Shown here: piece by piece, positions 7,596 to 16,230 of the stretch
Numbering within the stretch: the first letter of the stretch is position 1
Layout of the letters: each line of letters starts with the position of its first letter
Origin: an uncultured Oleiphilaceae bacterium
Lineage (GTDB): Bacteria > Pseudomonadota > Gammaproteobacteria > Pseudomonadales > Oleiphilaceae
Length of the DNA stretch: 64,000 bases
Assembly (NCBI GenBank): GCA_913060665.1
Contig: CAJXUY010000003.1
Location: 1-64,000, forward strand
Direction of reading: 5' to 3'
Program-made: the position numbers and the translations under genes
The notes under the pieces: model-generated
The model's database searches: none
Seen by the model: the letters and a program-made list of their open reading frames with translations, nothing else
What the model was told of the DNA's origin: nothing

Positions 7596-10280
7596 ATGAA
7601 GAACATATCAAGATCCCCCTTTATTGCATTGGTAATGGCCGTTTCGATTACCACCCTATCTGGCTGTGGTGATGATACAGGGTCGTTAGCGGCATCTCCA
7701 AAAGAAGTGCAGTTTTTGAGTCACATCGACCAAGCCAAATTCTATCAGAACCAAGGACAACTAAAACAGTCTGTGTCAGAGTCCACTAGCGCTATTCAGC
7801 TCTACCCAAACCGTTTGAAGCCTTATATCGTCATTTTTGAGACATTACTGCTCGCCGGTAACCCAGCCGAAGTTGAGTTACGTATTAATGAGCTTTTGAC
7901 TAAGGACAACGTTAACCTGCAAGGCAGTGAGCAAGAACTACGTTACCTACTAGCCAAGTCACTTTATATCCAGCAGAAGCTAGACGCAGCACAATCTGAG
8001 CTCGATTATATAGGGTCTAATTTTAAATCAGTCACCGACGAAGGACTATTGCTCCAAGGTGATATCTATTTAGCAAAAGGCGATATAGACAAAGCAAAAG
8101 ATGTCTTTACGACAATATCAACCAAGGACGGCACCAATATAGAGGCACGTTTAGGCCTATCAAAAGTCGCCCTCTTACAGAAACAGCCAGAAAAGGCTGT
8201 AGAGATCGTATCAACAATTACTAGTTCTGAGAATTCAACAACAGAGGCATGGCTTTGGAAAGCTAGACTTGCACATATTGAGCAAAATTATAGTGATGCA
8301 GAAGAGTCATATGTGAGAGCCCTTGAGGATCTTTCTCAACTTGACACAATGACGCCCCAAAAATACTCAACTATATCTTCATTGATATTTGTACTTAGAC
8401 AACAGAGTAAAATTGCTGAAGCAAGCCGCTATCAAGATATTCTGGACCAATCCATTCCAGGAGAGATTAAGCTTCGATTCGAAACCGCATTAGAATACTT
8501 CAAAAATAATGACTACGACGCGGCGGAAATAGAGCTTAACGCCATCTTAGATATATCTTCTGCACATAACCCCAGTGGTGTGCTACTGGGTATCGTTAAG
8601 AACTACCAAGGTGACATTGTCGAGGCAGAGCGAATTCTCTCACTTTATGTAAACGACAATACAAAACCTGAAGTTATTAAGTTATTGGCGTCACTTCAAT
8701 TAAAGCTAAACAAAGCATCTTCAGCCGTTCAAACACTACAATTGGGCCTAGCAAAACATGATACAGATGCCTCGCTAAAATCATTACTGGGTATTTCACA
8801 AATAGCATCAGGCCTAACTGAAGAAGGGATTAAAAACATTGAAGACGCGATGCAAGCAACACCTAATAATGTCGAACTAAAGATTAAGTATGCGCAAGCA
8901 TTAGCTACGACAGGCAAAAAACAAGAAGCGCTTGAGTTTATAAGCAGCAGCTTTAACGAAAAACCTGATAGCAGTCGACTGCTGATTGCATATGGTTATT
9001 ACTTGAGTGATGCAAACCAAACAGATAAAGCAATCAACATTACCAAAGACTGGATCAAGCGCAATAGTAAAGTCGCTGAAGGCTATCTGGTACTCGGATC
9101 GTTATACCTTAGTAGTGGACAGTTTTCACCTGCTATCGAAGAGTTTAATAAAGCCAAAGGTATTGATTCGAAGAACCCATTGATTCTACTCAATTTAGGT
9201 AAGTCTTATACAGGTAACAACCAACCTAAAGAAGCCAATAACGCCTTCTACGAAGCCGTTATGTTAGCCCCGGACTCCCCCGATACAAACCGTATGCTTT
9301 ACAATTACCTCAACGCTACTCAAACAGTCGATGAAGTCGTGACTAGCTACGAAAAACTAGTTAAAAAGCTACCAGAAGCTACTGTTCCACAAATTGCCTT
9401 AGCTGAACTATATCTCAAACAAAACAGCATTGATAAATCATTGGCCATTATCAGTACTCCGCGTTTCAACAATAACTTAATGGCACAAAAGCTACTTAAA
9501 GCAGCAGCACAACAAAAAGCTAAACAACTGGTGTCAGAAGGCAAAACAAAAGAAGCTAAGGCCTTTATTGATGGTTTGATCGCAAACCAGAAAAATGGCG
9601 ATATAGACCTAAGCCTGTTGTTGGCCAACATCTACTATATTTCTGATGAAGAGCCTGCAGGCTTAAGCATCATTAATGAATTGAAAAAGAGTAATCCTGA
9701 GTCGCCACTCCCTTACGAGTTTATTGCAAACCAGCATTTCCAGAAGCAAGATTACGAACCAGCTATCAAAGAGTACTCTCAAGCATGGAAGATAAAGCCA
9801 TCAGAACTACTGGCCATTAAAATGTCTCAGACTCTGAAGCGCCTCGACAGTAATGAAGCATTAACCCCTCTCCAAGACTGGCTTAAGATCCAAAAGAACA
9901 GCCCAAGGGTTATGACCATGTTAGCGATGAGCTATCAGGAAGCCGGAGAAAAACAGAAAGCGATTACGACATATGAAGAGCTACTAGCCGTGCATGCGAC
10001 CAACGCAGTTGCTATGAACAACCTTGCTTGGCTCTACCATGAACAAAAAAACCCAAAAGCTGAAGAGCTGGCCAAAAAAGCCTCTGAGATCGCGGCCGGA
10101 AATCCCGCAATACTTGACACTTATGGGTGGATTCTCTTTGAAAATGGAAGAGCTAAAGACGCGAGCGAAATTCTTGAAAAAGCTTATCGCTTAGATCAAA
10201 GTTCAGCGGAAATAAAAGAACACTTGCTTGCAGCATACAAAGCTATAGGCAAGACATTCAACGCATCAGAATTTGAATAG
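7596..10280 (+). CDS. prsT: PEP-CTERM system TPR-repeat lipoprotein PrsT
   Basis: An 894-residue lipoprotein: a signal peptide with lipobox 'LSGCG' (Cys24) followed by tandem tetratricopeptide repeats over almost the whole length (for example 'AEGYLVLGSLYLSSGQ', 'PAILDTYGWILFENGR'). PrsT-type proteins accompany XrtA-type exopolysaccharide loci. The role is not firmly known; a periplasmic scaffold linking polysaccharide export parts is the usual proposal, by analogy with BcsC, AlgK and PelB TPR proteins. It follows prsR by 12 nt. A perfect 13-bp hairpin just past the stop probably ends the transcript. Confidence 0.92.
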   Translation: MKNISRSPFIALVMAVSITTLSGCGDDTGSLAASPKEVQFLSHIDQAKFYQNQGQLKQSVSESTSAIQLYPNRLKPYIVIFETLLLAGNPAEVELRINELLTKDNVNLQGSEQELRYLLAKSLYIQQKLDAAQSELDYIGSNFKSVTDEGLLLQGDIYLAKGDIDKAKDVFTTISTKDGTNIEARLGLSKVALLQKQPEKAVEIVSTITSSENSTTEAWLWKARLAHIEQNYSDAEESYVRALEDLSQLDTMTPQKYSTISSLIFVLRQQSKIAEASRYQDILDQSIPGEIKLRFETALEYFKNNDYDAAEIELNAILDISSAHNPSGVLLGIVKNYQGDIVEAERILSLYVNDNTKPEVIKLLASLQLKLNKASSAVQTLQLGLAKHDTDASLKSLLGISQIASGLTEEGIKNIEDAMQATPNNVELKIKYAQALATTGKKQEALEFISSSFNEKPDSSRLLIAYGYYLSDANQTDKAINITKDWIKRNSKVAEGYLVLGSLYLSSGQFSPAIEEFNKAKGIDSKNPLILLNLGKSYTGNNQPKEANNAFYEAVMLAPDSPDTNRMLYNYLNATQTVDEVVTSYEKLVKKLPEATVPQIALAELYLKQNSIDKSLAIISTPRFNNNLMAQKLLKAAAQQKAKQLVSEGKTKEAKAFIDGLIANQKNGDIDLSLLLANIYYISDEEPAGLSIINELKKSNPESPLPYEFIANQHFQKQDYEPAIKEYSQAWKIKPSELLAIKMSQTLKRLDSNEALTPLQDWLKIQKNSPRVMTMLAMSYQEAGEKQKAITTYEELLAVHATNAVAMNNLAWLYHEQKNPKAEELAKKASEIAAGNPAILDTYGWILFENGRAKDASEILEKAYRLDQSSAEIKEHLLAAYKAIGKTFNASEFE

Positions 10281-10290
10281 GTAATCTTTT

Positions 10291-10320
10291 TTAGATTAGG
10301 AGGTCAGCCTCCTAATCTAA
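10291..10320. terminator. Perfect 13-bp hairpin after prsT
   Basis: Bases 10291-10303 pair perfectly with 10308-10320 around a 4-nt loop. There is no T run after it, so it may be an mRNA-stabilising 3' end or a Rho-assisted terminator rather than a textbook intrinsic one. It marks the end of the prsR-prsT transcript. The rest of the gap up to 10531 shows no gene and no sigma-54 motif. Confidence 0.6.
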
Positions 10321-10531
10321 TGTTAACTCTCAGCACAGTATATTAAAAAACGGCCTCCAGCTAGCCCCTCGAAACCCACCCTGAAATAACCATTACCTAT
10401 ATCCGTTAGCCTTCTCATAACAAAACAGTTAGGCCATTACGTATCTCAAACTTGATAAGTTACCTTTCTTAACTAAGACTTACAAAGATAAATAGTTCGA
10501 TTTTTGAACACATAATATTAGGACTCCTATT

Positions 10532-13168
10532 ATGCGCTACTTATTCTGTATACCACTTGTATTAAGCGTTTTGTCCGGCTGTTCTGTTTTCGGTACATCA
10601 GATGACGATATTGATTTATCTACCCTACCCCCCACAGCATCTGGACCAGACACGGCTAATCGCGGTTCGATTATTCAAGAGTTTTGGGAGAACATCGATG
10701 GAACAACCGTAAGGGACCTAACCCGGTCCAATAGATTCGCCGAAGATTCCGATTCTACGTTGCAGCTTAATAGCTTCCAAGGTGCAACGAATAAAGCCAC
10801 AAATTATGGCAGCAGAATTCGAGGTTACTTATACCCTGAAACTTCTGGCACCTACACTTTCTACATTTCGAGCAACGACTCCAGCGAGCTTTGGATATCA
10901 ACAGGGGAAAGTACCGAAAAAAAACACCTAATTGCGTATATGGATGGGTGGGCGACCGTTGGAGATACAGGTAAATACCCTACTCAAAAATCCGCTTCAA
11001 TTAATCTCCAATCTGGTCAAACCTATTATATTGAAGCTCTTCAAAAGCAAGGCAGTGGAAGCGATCAGCTAGCGGTTTACTGGCAAGGCCCTGGTATTTC
11101 AAAACAAGTGATCCCAGGTAGCAATCTTTCACCCGTTAGCTTGATCACCGAAGACACTGGTTCTGGCTACTCAACTGGCTATCGTTTGGGCTACTACGAT
11201 GGTAATTTCAAACAGCCATATAACGATGTATTTCCTCCTATTGATAGCGATGATGATGGTTTACCCGATAGCTATGAGCTTGCTGTGGGCTTAGATCCCT
11301 TAAACAACACCGACGCTACCATCGATTCTGACGGAGACTTATTAACCAATCTTGATGAGTATCTACTCAGGACTGACAGTTTTAATAAAGATACGGACGG
11401 TGATGGGATTGACGATGGTTATGAAGTCGCATACGGACTTAACGCTCTCAATTCGTCAGATGCAACACAAGACCATGATGGAGATGGCTCATCAAACTTT
11501 GAAGAGTATATGGCAGGTACAGACCCAAGCGATAACGCCTCAACACCAGAACCACCAGAACCTCCAGTACCCGATAAGCTTTTAGTGTCTGGCTGGTCTA
11601 CTCAATTTTTCGGAACAGGCGTATTGATAGACCCTATAAAATTTAGAAACGATAGCAGCATTAATTTCGACTGGGCCAAAGGCGCCCCTGATCCCGCAGT
11701 TCCAGGAGATAACTTTTCTGTTCGCTTTACAGGTTTCTTCGTTGCTAATGTAAGTGGTACGCATACCTTTAACGCTACAGCAAATGATTACGTTAAATTA
11801 TGGGTAGGCGACCAGTTAGTCGTTGACTATTGGAGTACTGGTTCAACAAAAGTTCATACCGGAACCATAAACCTTGAAGAAGGAAAAGAGTATCCTGTTA
11901 AGCTTGAGTATGCCGAAGGACAAGGAAGCGCAGTGATCAAGCTACACTGGCAAGCTCCAGGTAAATCAATAGCGTTATTAGATGATACCGTTGTGAATAC
12001 GATAGACACGGTCAACGACAAAGTAACCGATAGTGATGGCGATGCAATCCCAGACTTCTGGGAAATCACCACTGGAACAGATCCGTTTGATCCAGCAGAT
12101 GCTTCAGGCGATATCGATAATGACGGAGTAGACAACTTAACGGCATACCTTGAGTCCATCAAGTCGGTACCCCAACTTCCCGGTTTTACCGCACAGTACT
12201 TCTCTGGTATTAAAATGGATAAGATCTTGTTAATTAAACAAGAACCGACTATAGACTTTGACTGGGGGAAATCTAGCCCATACTCTGAAGTCCCAAGTGA
12301 TAACTTTTCAGTTCGTTTCTTATCCCGCTTAAAACCCGCTCACAACACTGGGGCTGAAGACTATATCTTTTATGTCACTGCCAATGATTACGCCAGACTT
12401 TACATCAATGGAAGCGTTGTCGTCGAACACTGGACGACAGGATCAACTAGCACTTATATAGGAAAAATAAGTTTAGACGCGAGCGAGACTTATGATCTAA
12501 TTCTGGAGTATGCAGAAGGCTCAGGTAGTGCATTTATCAAACTAGAGTGGGAATCCCCATCTCAACCAAGAGCCGTTGTTAGTAATGAGTTCACAGCTTT
12601 TACCGATATGGAAACCGACTTCGTGACTGACACAGATAATGACGGTATACCTGACTATTGGGAAATCCAGTATGGCCTAAGCCCACTCAATAGTAACGAT
12701 GCCTCATTAGATAATGATGGAGATGGCATATCCAACAGCCAAGAGTACAGTAACAATTCCGACCCTGGTTCAACGGGTTTAATTGCACCACCAATCGGCT
12801 CCGGTGGCGGAACTCCGCCGACCGAAGTCACGCCTCCACCTGAAGTCGTGCCACCGCCTGTTGTAATCCCCCCACCAACCGGCGGTGAAGGTATCGTCAT
12901 AAATACGGGGACCGTGACATTGAACTGGACCGCACCCACCAAACGAGTAGACGGTACCAACCTTCCACTAAATGATATTGCGTCGTATACCGTCGGTTAT
13001 GTTAAGGACTCAGCGCAAGCAGTAGAAGCTCCACCGATTGGGCCATATCAACTAACCCACACGTATGAAGGTTTATTACCTGGTGTCTATGATTTTTATA
13101 TTAAGGTAACTGATACCGACGGCCTAACAGGCCCAACATCATCACCAGTAAGGGCTACGTTGAAATAG
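10532..13168 (+). CDS. Lipoprotein with three PA14 domains, calcium-binding repeats and FN3-like C terminus
   Basis: An 878-residue outer-membrane-type lipoprotein (lipobox 'LSGCS', Cys17). Three PA14-like beta domains are visible at about residues 45-200, 350-490 and 550-690; the last two share 'DNFSVRF', 'TANDY' and 'YAEGxGSA' elements. Thrombospondin type 3-like Asp-rich repeats ('[12 protein letters not shown]', '[12 protein letters not shown]') follow each PA14. A Pro/Gly linker (about 750-790) leads to a fibronectin-III-like end. PA14 domains bind carbohydrate in many proteins, and the Asp repeats bind calcium. Between prsT and xrtA, a calcium-stiffened glycan-binding matrix or adhesin role is likely (inference). 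It is transcribed alone, between hairpins at 10291 and 13173. Confidence 0.85.
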   Translation: MRYLFCIPLVLSVLSGCSVFGTSDDDIDLSTLPPTASGPDTANRGSIIQEFWENIDGTTVRDLTRSNRFAEDSDSTLQLNSFQGATNKATNYGSRIRGYLYPETSGTYTFYISSNDSSELWISTGESTEKKHLIAYMDGWATVGDTGKYPTQKSASINLQSGQTYYIEALQKQGSGSDQLAVYWQGPGISKQVIPGSNLSPVSLITEDTGSGYSTGYRLGYYDGNFKQPYNDVFPPIDSDDDGLPDSYELAVGLDPLNNTDATIDSDGDLLTNLDEYLLRTDSFNKDTDGDGIDDGYEVAYGLNALNSSDATQDHDGDGSSNFEEYMAGTDPSDNASTPEPPEPPVPDKLLVSGWSTQFFGTGVLIDPIKFRNDSSINFDWAKGAPDPAVPGDNFSVRFTGFFVANVSGTHTFNATANDYVKLWVGDQLVVDYWSTGSTKVHTGTINLEEGKEYPVKLEYAEGQGSAVIKLHWQAPGKSIALLDDTVVNTIDTVNDKVTDSDGDAIPDFWEITTGTDPFDPADASGDIDNDGVDNLTAYLESIKSVPQLPGFTAQYFSGIKMDKILLIKQEPTIDFDWGKSSPYSEVPSDNFSVRFLSRLKPAHNTGAEDYIFYVTANDYARLYINGSVVVEHWTTGSTSTYIGKISLDASETYDLILEYAEGSGSAFIKLEWESPSQPRAVVSNEFTAFTDMETDFVTDTDNDGIPDYWEIQYGLSPLNSNDASLDNDGDGISNSQEYSNNSDPGSTGLIAPPIGSGGGTPPTEVTPPPEVVPPPVVIPPPTGGEGIVINTGTVTLNWTAPTKRVDGTNLPLNDIASYTVGYVKDSAQAVEAPPIGPYQLTHTYEGLLPGVYDFYIKVTDTDGLTGPTSSPVRATLK

Positions 13169-13172
13169 AGTA

Positions 13173-13217
13173 AAAATAGCGTTTTAGTGAGGCGATTATT
13201 ATCTAAAACGCTATTTT
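13173..13217. terminator. Long perfect hairpin, probable bidirectional terminator
   Basis: A 15-bp perfect stem (13173-13187 with 13203-13217) begins 4 nt after the lipoprotein stop codon. The stem carries an A tract on one side and TTTT on the other. It separates the lipoprotein gene from the downstream promoter at 13256. Confidence 0.7.
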
Positions 13218-13255
13218 GTGACGAAGCCTGCATAAAACGGCACTACGCTAAGTTC

Positions 13256-13283
13256 TTGCACGAACAATCCTTGCTACTATACT
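13256..13283 (+). promoter_or_regulatory. Sigma-70 promoter of the 140-residue orphan gene
   Basis: A -35 box TTGCAC (13256-13261), a 16-nt spacer and a -10 box TATACT (13278-13283) lie 37 nt before the start codon at 13321. It may also drive the small PEP-CTERM gene and xrtA downstream, since no other clear promoter was found before them. Confidence 0.65.
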
Positions 13284-13320
13284 GACTGCTGAACGAGATA
13301 AATCAAAAAGGACTTTAATT

Positions 13321-13743
13321 ATGGCTACGCCGGTAACCTCTATTTTAATTATTGCGTCAACCAGCACTGTACAATACGGGACATCACAACAATTTTCAGG
13401 TATTACAATCGCTCAAGTAACTGCTGGAGAAGTCAAACTCGCCTCAAGCGAAGCGGGAGGCAGTACTGCCGTAACACTTCCCGCATCAGGTTCTAAAAAT
13501 CTTGAAGATATCACTCCAGCTGATATTACTATAAATGTCGAACCACCTAATGAAGGAGATGCATGGCTACCCTCGTCTCTTTGCATATTAGGTCGAGGCA
13601 ATACAAGTGACTACCAAATTATCTGCAATATACCTGTTTGGCCGACTCAAATTTGGTTGAGCGCCGACAAGAACGACCATCACTACCCTGATGCGTTTAG
13701 TAGCATCAATCTCGCCCAAGTACAGCAAGCCTATAGTAAATAG
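13321..13743 (+). CDS. Uncharacterised 140-residue protein
   Basis: I do not recognise the family. The product is rich in Ser, Thr, Ala and Ile in its first 60 residues, with a beta-strand-like pattern ('VQYGTSQQFSGITIAQV'), then a more mixed C-terminal half with 'IWLSADKNDHHYPD'. There is no signal peptide, membrane span or PEP-CTERM tail, so it appears cytosolic unless exported by a non-classical route. An AAAGGA ribosome site (13307-13312) and a good sigma-70 promoter support a real gene. It lies between a surface lipoprotein and a PEP-CTERM gene, immediately upstream of xrtA, which suggests a link to the exosortase or matrix system, but no function can be given. Confidence 0.7.
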   Translation: MATPVTSILIIASTSTVQYGTSQQFSGITIAQVTAGEVKLASSEAGGSTAVTLPASGSKNLEDITPADITINVEPPNEGDAWLPSSLCILGRGNTSDYQIICNIPVWPTQIWLSADKNDHHYPDAFSSINLAQVQQAYSK

Positions 13744-13759
13744 GAAGTACAAAGGGACC

Positions 13760-13796
13760 TGACAACGAACCACAATTATAACGGAATGGGTTGTCA
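13760..13796 (+). terminator. Weak stem-loop between orphan gene and PEP-CTERM gene
   Basis: A 7-bp perfect inverted repeat (13760-13766 with 13790-13796), a 23-nt loop and a short downstream TTTT. It could be a leaky terminator that lets part of the transcript continue into the PEP-CTERM gene and xrtA. Confidence 0.3.
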
Positions 13797-13845
13797 CGCT
13801 TTTAAAAAGTCTATATTTAAACTGATAACCCTACAAGGACATCAA

Positions 13846-14418
13846 ATGAAACAAGTCGTCTTAGCCTTTATACTTCTAGCACCACTTGCTTGCCAAGCCC
13901 AATTAATCACCTTTGCCGGTAATCATGATTTCACCTCTTTTGATCATGACCATTCACCAGTTACAAAACCTGGAAAGTATTTTTTACTTACAGTAGATCA
14001 GGCTAAGCCTCTTGAGATATTTGACCTAGCCCTTGAAATTTCCGGTATGAAGTATCAATTAGATAAGTCAAAGTCCATAAGCTACAACCATGAACTACCG
14101 CTTAATATAGGCGCTGGCATGTCAGTACTAAATGCTAGTGGCTACTTTCGAAACACTTTAGGACAAAAAGGTTTTGAATGGTTTTTACATCTTGAATTTT
14201 CTAATATCGAGTCCAACACGAATTATAAAGTGACCAACCGTTCATTAGAAAACTTCTTTGCATTTAATACTCCTGATATAAGCTATTTTGGAAATCCATT
14301 TTTTCACAAAGTACCAGAACCGACCTCGTTAAGCCTTATTGCACTCGGGTTATTCGGGCTCGTAGTTGTCAAATGTAAAAAGCAAGCAGATTCTCGAATA
14401 ATTGATATGTATACCTAG
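13846..14418 (+). CDS. Small PEP-CTERM sorting-domain protein
   Basis: A secreted protein of 190 residues. It begins with a signal peptide ('MKQVVLAFILLAPLACQAQ') and ends with a PEP-CTERM tail: 'VPEP' followed by a hydrophobic helix ('LSLIALGLFGLVVV') and a basic cluster 'KCKK'. XrtA is expected to cut at this tail and release or anchor the mature protein at the cell surface. The tail is followed by about 11 extra residues (ending 'IIDMYT'), more than the few basic residues normally seen. The central domain (about 140 residues) is unrecognised and contains 'HDFTSFDHDHSP', a His/Asp-rich patch. The ATG at 13846 is chosen for its signal peptide and AAGGACA ribosome site; a longer reading frame from 13786 has neither. 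Confidence 0.85.
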   Translation: MKQVVLAFILLAPLACQAQLITFAGNHDFTSFDHDHSPVTKPGKYFLLTVDQAKPLEIFDLALEISGMKYQLDKSKSISYNHELPLNIGAGMSVLNASGYFRNTLGQKGFEWFLHLEFSNIESNTNYKVTNRSLENFFAFNTPDISYFGNPFFHKVPEPTSLSLIALGLFGLVVVKCKKQADSRIIDMYT

Positions 14419-14524
14419 TAACCAAGTAAACAAAAGTAAAATGTAAGGTTCATCTCTTTATCACCTGACAAACATCTGCTAGATTCTGTCTTCAACACCG
14501 GAAGTTCCTAAAAGGTAAAGGACG

Positions 14525-16042
14525 ATGCAGAATCTAGCAGTACAGAAAAAAACTATTCTACTAGTATTTGTAGGGTTTTTGGCGATATTTGGCTATACGT
14601 TCTCTGCCACCATTCTTGACCTTTGGGTTCGTTGGAATAAATTCGATGAGTCATACTCTCATGGCATGCTAGTACTGGGTATCAGTGCCTACTATCTGTT
14701 AAGCCAACTTAAGTCGCTCTCCACTACCTCAATTAATATTGGCTGGTTTGGCCTTATACTCATGTTTGGTTCAAGCGTACTTTGGCTTCTCGCTTTCTAC
14801 GCAAGTATAGAAGCCATTCAACAAGTAATATTGCCTTTTATTATCTGGTTATTCTTTTACACCATACTAGGCTGGAATACCGCAAAAACGGTCGTATTTC
14901 CTATTGGCTTCCTTTACTTTTCCATACCCATTTGGGATGTATTAACCGTTCCTTTACAATATATCACTACTGACGTTAACGGAATATTACTGAGCCTTTC
15001 AGGTGTATCAGCTCATATTGAGGATGTATTTGTAACACTGCCTGGGGGTAAGTTTGAGATAGCTGGTGGTTGCTCAGGATTACGGTACCTGTTGATTAGC
15101 ATTACCTTAACATCGCTATACAGTTACCTTAATTATACCCGTATTAAGTCGTCTGCTATTTTAATAATTAGTGGGATATTAATGGCCTTGATGGCTAACT
15201 GGATACGTGTATTTATTATCATTCTTGCCGGTAACGCGACTAATATGGAACACTTTTTAGTCGATGAGCATGATCACTTTGGTTGGCTGGTATTTGCAAT
15301 CACCCTAATTCCACTCTTTTTTCTTGCTCACAAACTAGAACGCGATTTTGACGAACCAAGCGATAAAAAAAGTGAAGTGTCTACCGTCGACGGGGTTGAA
15401 ACTACCCAAACCGGTAGCAGCTTTAATGTAGTAGTGGTTATAATCGTAACATTTATCGCAGCCTTTGCCGCGCCTAGTTACGCAAAGTTCTCATTCTCTA
15501 GCAATATCAGCGAAGTAGCAATTGTCAACTTGAAGCTTGATGCCTCACTAGATAGCTGGAAACGAAGCTACCTCAAAAATAATCTTATTTCCACTCCTTC
15601 ATTTAGATCCCCAGACACTTCCTTCGACGGAATATATTCTAACGGCCAAGCAGATATCCAACTTTCAATAAGAAGCTATCAACAGCAGACTCCTGGTAAA
15701 GAGCTTATTAATTACAACAATCACTTGTTTAATCAAGAGCAGTTTATCGTTACATCCTCCGGTCGACTAAGCATACGCGATACTGACTTCGGTTATGTAA
15801 TATTAAAAGGTAATAGTGGGCAGTTAGAGTTGGTAAGCTATCAATACCTTGTTTCTTTCAAGGCCACGAGCAGTCGAGTTGGCGCCAAATTATTAGAGGT
15901 GATAAGACCACTACTGGGTAGTCCAGCGTCGACTTTAATTTACACACGTATTAAATGCGGTAACAACTGTACTAATGAGCAGGCAATAGTAGAAGATTTT
16001 TTGAACACAAGTTATGCCAATATTACCCCTCCATACCTTTGA
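14525..16042 (+). CDS. xrtA: Exosortase A (XrtA) fused to an EpsI domain
   Basis: A 505-residue polytopic membrane protein of the exosortase/archaeosortase family. The expected catalytic residues are all present: Cys183 in 'GGCSGLRYL', Arg228 in 'ANWIRVF', and His249/His251 in 'DEHDHFGW'. The N terminus has the XrtA-like 'DESYSHGMLVLG'. After about residue 300 a further membrane segment leads to a periplasmic EpsI/DUF3485 domain (about 325-505), so this is the fused XrtA-EpsI form. It is the processing enzyme for PEP-CTERM tails such as those of the genes at 13846 and 54186. The gene starts 106 nt after the small PEP-CTERM gene with an AAGGTAAAGGA ribosome site, and probably shares its transcript. 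Confidence 0.93.
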   Translation: MQNLAVQKKTILLVFVGFLAIFGYTFSATILDLWVRWNKFDESYSHGMLVLGISAYYLLSQLKSLSTTSINIGWFGLILMFGSSVLWLLAFYASIEAIQQVILPFIIWLFFYTILGWNTAKTVVFPIGFLYFSIPIWDVLTVPLQYITTDVNGILLSLSGVSAHIEDVFVTLPGGKFEIAGGCSGLRYLLISITLTSLYSYLNYTRIKSSAILIISGILMALMANWIRVFIIILAGNATNMEHFLVDEHDHFGWLVFAITLIPLFFLAHKLERDFDEPSDKKSEVSTVDGVETTQTGSSFNVVVVIIVTFIAAFAAPSYAKFSFSSNISEVAIVNLKLDASLDSWKRSYLKNNLISTPSFRSPDTSFDGIYSNGQADIQLSIRSYQQQTPGKELINYNNHLFNQEQFIVTSSGRLSIRDTDFGYVILKGNSGQLELVSYQYLVSFKATSSRVGAKLLEVIRPLLGSPASTLIYTRIKCGNNCTNEQAIVEDFLNTSYANITPPYL

Positions 16043-16077
16043 TACAGATGGTTACATAATCTCCTAGTCCACATCTA

Positions 16078-16101
16078 TTAATGTGACAAATGTCACATTA
16101 A
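16078..16101. promoter_or_regulatory. CRP/Vfr-type binding site
   Basis: A near-perfect palindrome with 11-bp arms (16078-16088 and 16091-16101). Its core is TGTGA (16082-16086), six bases, then TCACA (16093-16097), exactly the CRP-family consensus spacing. It lies about 130 nt before the start of the 16231 gene, where a class I activator site for a promoter near 16150 would sit. It may couple this gene to cAMP signalling. Confidence 0.7.
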
Positions 16102-16230
16102 TTTACACTATACAAACGTTTTTGATTTTAAGAACACAAGTGTTTCGTTATAACCTTATGTTAATTGTTGTCTTTATATATTTCTGATCGATATTTGCAC
16201 AATTTTCCTATTCAACTAGAGGGAAATACA

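Noticed and set aside
11352-11585. Plus-strand frame of 77 codons inside the PA14 lipoprotein gene
   Set aside because: It is an out-of-frame product of the repetitive Asp-rich calcium-binding region.
13256-13275. TTGCACG followed by TTGC upstream of the 140-residue gene as a sigma-54 promoter
   Set aside because: The -24/-12 spacing is wrong; the same bases form a good sigma-70 -35/-10 pair.
13770-13800. GG and GC pair before the small PEP-CTERM gene as a sigma-54 promoter
   Set aside because: The GG and GC start 10 nt apart instead of the required 12, and the region fits a weak hairpin better.
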